From NCBI RefSeq assembly GCF_042657365.1, contig NZ_JBHSKT010000001.1, forward strand, positions 372,001-436,000: a DNA stretch of 64,000 bases, given 5' to 3'. The translations under genes were made by a program, and so were the position numbers. Below, one piece after another: positions 59,922-64,000 of the stretch. The stretch comes from Adhaeribacter_A terreus. Lineage in GTDB: Bacteria; Bacteroidota; Bacteroidia; Cytophagales; Hymenobacteraceae. The notes under the pieces were generated by a model that was given only the letters and a program-made list of their open reading frames with translations, did not search any database and had not been told where the DNA came from. Numbering within the stretch: the stretch's first letter is position 1; every line of letters begins with the position of its first letter.

Positions 59922-59929
59922 CAAAGGTA
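59922..59929 (-). promoter_or_regulatory. Possible -7 box of the Oar-like gene
   Basis: TACCTTTG on the minus strand fits TAnnTTTG and lies about 22 bp upstream of the chosen start. No good -33 box was seen at the right distance. Confidence 0.3.
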
Positions 59930-60034
59930 ATACGACAACCCCGCAAGAATGCTAAGACTACATTAAAAAAATGTTAACACTGGTAGCTCGATTTGTTGGC
60001 TGGAATTAAATTGATAAAGGATTAAAATAAAGGG

Positions 60035-60655
60035 TCAGATCTGCGGCCGCACGGCTTTAATAAAAAGGTCGCTCCAGTAGTTCGAAAAAACGTTATCTTC
60101 TTTTACGCCTAAACTGGTGGAAGAATGAATGAAACGCACTTCTTCCTTTTCTTTAACTACTTCGGTTACCAAACCCACGTGCGTGATCTGGTTGCTTCCG
60201 CGGCTGGCACCAAAAAAAACAAGGTCGCCTTTCTGAAGTTCTTTGGGGCGAACGACGGGACCAATCTGGCTTTGTTCGTTAGAACTGCGCGGCAAATGCA
60301 CATCTATGGCGCTGAAACTCTGGTATAATAAACCCGAACAATCTATGCCAATGCGGGTAGTACCGCCGTATTTATAAGGAGTGCCGTAATACGAACGTGC
60401 CGTAGAAATTACTTTTTCCACCTTATTGTCTTCGGTGTGGCGGGCTGCTTTCAGTTTGCGTTTTTCGGACCAGCTAGCTTGCTTGGCCGCTTTCTTTTCG
60501 AGCTTTTTAAACTCGCGGGCCAATTGCTGTTGTTCGGCTTCGTCGGGCGAAACGGGGCCGGAAGAACGGAGATGAAACGACTGGCAGGAAGCCATTGCCA
60601 CCAAAACCAGCATCAGAAAAATCGGATATTTTTTAAATAACGCCTGCAAACCCAT
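60035..60655 (-). CDS. NlpC/P60 family cell-wall hydrolase, lipoprotein
   Basis: This 206-residue protein has a lipobox MASC (Cys24), so it should be anchored in the envelope. A charged helical linker (about 38-85) leads to an NlpC/P60 domain. The catalytic Cys106 sits in GIDCSGLLYQSF, His159 in ITHVGLVTEV and a third polar His177 in FIHSSTS. The family cuts peptide bonds in peptidoglycan stems, usually after gamma-D-Glu. YGTPYKYGGTTR before the Cys is a family hallmark. The gene faces away from the GlcD gene, with 54 bp between the two starts, so their promoters must overlap. Confidence 0.93.
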   Translation of the reverse strand: MGLQALFKKYPIFLMLVLVAMASCQSFHLRSSGPVSPDEAEQQQLAREFKKLEKKAAKQASWSEKRKLKAARHTEDNKVEKVISTARSYYGTPYKYGGTTRIGIDCSGLLYQSFSAIDVHLPRSSNEQSQIGPVVRPKELQKGDLVFFGASRGSNQITHVGLVTEVVKEKEEVRFIHSSTSLGVKEDNVFSNYWSDLFIKAVRPQI

Positions 60656-60709
60656 ATCTTAGCTTTCCTGTTCCTGCTCTAAAATTAAGCCAAAATTTTT
60701 TCTTTCAAA

Positions 60710-62110
<1,401 letters not shown>

Positions 62111-62158
62111 ACGGTTCGTGAAGGAAGTTCAGAATGTTTAAAGTTTAGTTACAGCAGG

Positions 62159-62188
62159 CAAAACGCTATGGTTTCGGGCTTAAAAACT
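62159..62188 (+). repeat. 31-bp motif copy after the GlcD-like gene
   Basis: CAAAACGCTATGGTTTCGGG followed by CTTAAAAACT lies about 50 bp past the stop. The rest of the 62111-62377 gap is A/T-rich with no visible gene. Confidence 0.68.
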
Positions 62189-62377
62189 CAGGTAAAACTT
62201 TTTTGTTAGTTAATTCGTAAAAAATCTAAAAATAATTATATAAATAATTGCCAAGGAAAATCCTGGTGGTGAAAGATAATTATTTATTAAAGTGATTTTC
62301 TGCGAGTTAATTAATACTAAAGTTTGCTGATTTTCTATATCTATATAATTCAAGCCGCACTGTAAACTAGTTTAATT

Positions 62378-62878
62378 ATGAACGATCTTCTGAAAAAAAA
62401 CTTGTTCGACGAAACGAAACAAGTCCTGGAAAGCAACGGTTTTACGATTGAAAGCCATGATGATACCCGGCCCTGGGGAGGTTTTTTTGTGCTCCCTGAA
62501 GAACAGATCCATAAATTTATTGAGATGTTTTTCCTGAATTCTTTTTACGGCCACATCAATCTCACCGGAAAACTTAGTCCTAAAATTCTGCTCGTTGCGC
62601 CAAATAAACGGCTGTCCTGGCAATATCATAACCGGCGCGCGGAACTTTGGAGGGTAGTGAAAGGAGAAGTGCAGGTGGTAACCAGTGAAACGAATGAAGA
62701 AAGTACCCCCCGGATCTTGAATTCAGGAGAACACATTGCACTCAAAATGGGTGAGCGGCATCGTTTAATTGGCCTGAATGACTGGGGCGTAGTAGCTGAA
62801 ATCTGGCAGCATACAGATTTGACTCACCCTTCGGATGAAAATGATATTGTCCGGGTGCAGGATGATTTTGGCCGCTGA
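62378..62878 (+). CDS. Cupin, type II mannose-6-phosphate isomerase-like
   Basis: This 166-residue cytoplasmic protein is a single cupin resembling the C-terminal domain of type II mannose-6-phosphate isomerases. DDTRPWGGFFVL near residue 30 is followed by KRLSWQYHNRRAELWRVVKGE, which holds the cupin metal His, and then SGEHIALKMGERHRLIGL and VVAEIWQHTDLTHPSDENDIVRVQDDFGR, the typical ending. It may isomerise a sugar phosphate or only bind one. No nucleotidyltransferase domain is attached, so it is the stand-alone form. It follows the GlcD-like gene by 267 bp and is followed by a 14-bp inverted repeat. Confidence 0.85.
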   Translation: MNDLLKKNLFDETKQVLESNGFTIESHDDTRPWGGFFVLPEEQIHKFIEMFFLNSFYGHINLTGKLSPKILLVAPNKRLSWQYHNRRAELWRVVKGEVQVVTSETNEESTPRILNSGEHIALKMGERHRLIGLNDWGVVAEIWQHTDLTHPSDENDIVRVQDDFGR

Positions 62879-62890
62879 TCCAATACCCCC

Positions 62891-62931
62891 ACTTTTTAAG
62901 TTTTCCGGATTGCACGCAAAACTTAAAAAGT
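62891..62931 (+). terminator. 14-bp inverted repeat after the cupin gene
   Basis: ACTTTTTAAGTTTT (62891-62904) and AAAACTTAAAAAGT (62918-62931) are exact reverse complements with a 13-base loop. The stem has few G-C pairs, so it may be a weak terminator or a protein site. Confidence 0.6.
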
Positions 62932-63406
62932 GTTGAAGCATTCAGGTTTTAAAATTTTACTCCTTAATATGTTAGGCTATAGGGAATATTAGTTTCGAAA
63001 GAACTTTGCTTTTCTTATTAGCAGGTTTAGGCGAACTGAATTTCCTGCTACCCTTCTGCTATTTCACTGGAAGAATTACTACATAACGACTATCAGCTTA
63101 CGCCAGAAATTTCCTGTCGCTGGATAAACCTATTAGGATAAGTAAACTGCGGCTTGCAGATTCAACGCAAGCTGAGCTTTCAGTTTTCTCAAAATATTTT
63201 CTTGGTTAACATTTTTTGTAGCCATTCTGGACGGTCTTGCAATTGATCATAATTTGATATCGCTTGCACCTCTCTTGCTGACTAATATCTACAAAACAGC
63301 CTGTCTTTGAAAAAATGCAGCAAGGCCTGGACTTGTGTGTATTTTGTTTATTAAATTTCCTTTGCGTTTCAACAGCCAATGAAGTAATGCAAAGGAGATT
63401 TGGCAG
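62932..63406. other. A/T-rich gap with nothing recognised
   Basis: I see no gene, hairpin or clear promoter in this stretch between the cupin gene and the motif copy at 63407. Confidence 0.5.
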
Positions 63407-63438
63407 GAAAAATGCTATGGTTTTTGACTGGAAAAGTG
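63407..63438 (+). repeat. 31-bp motif upstream of the SdpI-family gene
   Basis: GAAAAATGCTATGGTTTTTG followed by ACTGGAAAAGTG reads in the gene direction. It is one reason to reject the longer coding start at 63400. Confidence 0.7.
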
Positions 63439-63519
63439 CTGCATACCTTTCCGGTAATTATTTTCGTTATAGTTCCGGATTTTAAATGCAACTATTCAGT
63501 AATTCAACCAAACCAAACA

Positions 63520-63879
63520 GTGAATCACTTATCTTTTATCGGACTTATTTCGGGATTTATTTTTGTGGTGGCGGGTCTGGTGCTGCGTTTCTTTCCACCG
63601 AAAAAAATTAACTGGTACTACGGTTATCGCACGGCAAAATCTATGCGCAACCATGAGATCTGGCGGGCCGGGAATCGTTACGCGGCGCAGCTGCTTTGGC
63701 AACTCGGGCTGGTAATGATGCTGATCGGGGCTTTTACCTTTCCTTTGGGGCCTTCTGCCTTTACCGGTATTCTGGCTGGTATTATTCTCATGCTCCTGCT
63801 GGTTGGTGCCACGTATTATTTCACCGAAAAACATCTGAAAGACCATTTCGATGAGCAGGGGAGAAGAAGAAAACAGTAG
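63520..63879 (+). CDS. SdpI-family membrane protein
   Basis: The preferred start is the GTG at 63520 (VNHLSFIGLISGFIFVVAGL), giving 119 residues. An ATG at 63400 would add 40 residues that run through a motif copy. The SdpI signature KKINWYYGYRTAKSMRNHEIWRAGNRYAAQL lies between the first membrane segment and two more (WQLGLVMMLIGAFTF, GILAGIILMLLLVGATYYF). The end is charged (EKHLKDHFDEQGRRRKQ). Bacillus SdpI gives immunity to a toxin, but most homologues, this one included, have no known partner. No toxin gene is adjacent. The next secreted-protein gene starts 27 bp downstream. Confidence 0.8.
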   Translation: MNHLSFIGLISGFIFVVAGLVLRFFPPKKINWYYGYRTAKSMRNHEIWRAGNRYAAQLLWQLGLVMMLIGAFTFPLGPSAFTGILAGIILMLLLVGATYYFTEKHLKDHFDEQGRRRKQ

Positions 63880-63906
63880 CAATACCAATATTCTTATCTG
63901 ACTTTT

Positions 63907-64000
63907 ATGAAGCTTTTCGCTACCGTTTTTCTGCTGTTTTTGAGTTTTGATCTGTACGCTGGTAAAAGCGACACCACCCAAATCCGGAGCCATTTAATTA
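63907..64000 (+). CDS. Start of a secreted protein (cut by window edge)
   Basis: From the ATG at 63907 the frame is open to the window end: MKLFATVFLLFLSFDLYAG is a signal peptide, followed by KSDTTQIRSHL. Only 31 codons are present, so no family can be shown. The DTTQIRSHL opening recalls M28 peptidases of Bacteroidota, but this is a guess. The signal-peptide codons contain CTTTTCGCTACCGTTTTTC, a shortened look-alike of the 31-bp motif. Confidence 0.7.
   Translation, partial: MKLFATVFLLFLSFDLYAGKSDTTQIRSHLI

Overview
The window looks like chromosome of a Bacteroidota member, most likely Cytophagales and close to Hymenobacteraceae (Adhaeribacter, Pontibacter or Hymenobacter type). The evidence is the set of giant secreted proteins with type IX secretion (T9SS) C-terminal sorting tails, the Ig-like, GEVED, PKD and CUB surface modules, an Oar-type TonB receptor, monomeric isocitrate dehydrogenase, TAnnTTTG-like promoter boxes and the general lack of strong Shine-Dalgarno sites. 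No plasmid or phage genes were seen.

Layout. 1-19.4 kb is a minus-strand array of four giant surface proteins, the first cut by the window edge. The three complete ones end in an almost identical module: Ig-like segment, sorting tail, terminator and repeats. 20.1-21.6 kb holds two small envelope proteins. 22.0-27.8 kb is a fifth giant protein (GEVED-PKD repeats, two CUB domains, sorting tail), flanked by a decayed copy of the clpB 3' end on one side and intact clpB on the other. 28-34 kb is mostly minus-strand housekeeping (ClpB, a conserved unknown protein, an SDR enzyme, a DUF5362-like membrane protein, endonuclease V, a lipoprotein). 34.6-36.7 kb is a convergent heme pair, hemN and hemJ. 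36.8-38.1 kb pairs an alpha/beta hydrolase with a phosphoribosyltransferase. 38.2-38.9 kb is a repeat-rich gap with what looks like the 5' stump of a group II intron. 38.9-41.1 kb is NADP isocitrate dehydrogenase. 42-55.7 kb carries an M16 protease, a coiled-coil secreted protein, an M1 peptidase coupled to a pyrophosphatase-like lipoprotein, a 3D-domain protein, an ABC exporter, a beta-propeller protein and Dps. 55.9-64 kb has a STAS-like protein, tRNA-Ala(GGC), an Oar-like receptor, an NlpC/P60 lipoprotein, a GlcD-type oxidase, a cupin, an SdpI-family protein and the start of a further secreted protein.

The most unusual signal is not a gene. A 31-bp asymmetric motif (AAAAACGSTATGSTTTT, about 6 nt, then SAAAAAGTC, S = C or G) recurs about 50 times, nearly always between genes. 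It sits right after stop codons and before terminator hairpins, in 5' leaders, as inverted pairs around terminators, and as tandem arrays with 31-38 bp period behind the adhesin genes. A few copies lie inside coding sequence at gene starts or ends. Its density, its partiality for terminators and its A/T-tract flanks recall DNA-uptake sequences, but a regulator site or a REP-like element fits equally well from this window alone.

All product names come from reading motifs and family resemblance by eye. No search or folding program was run.
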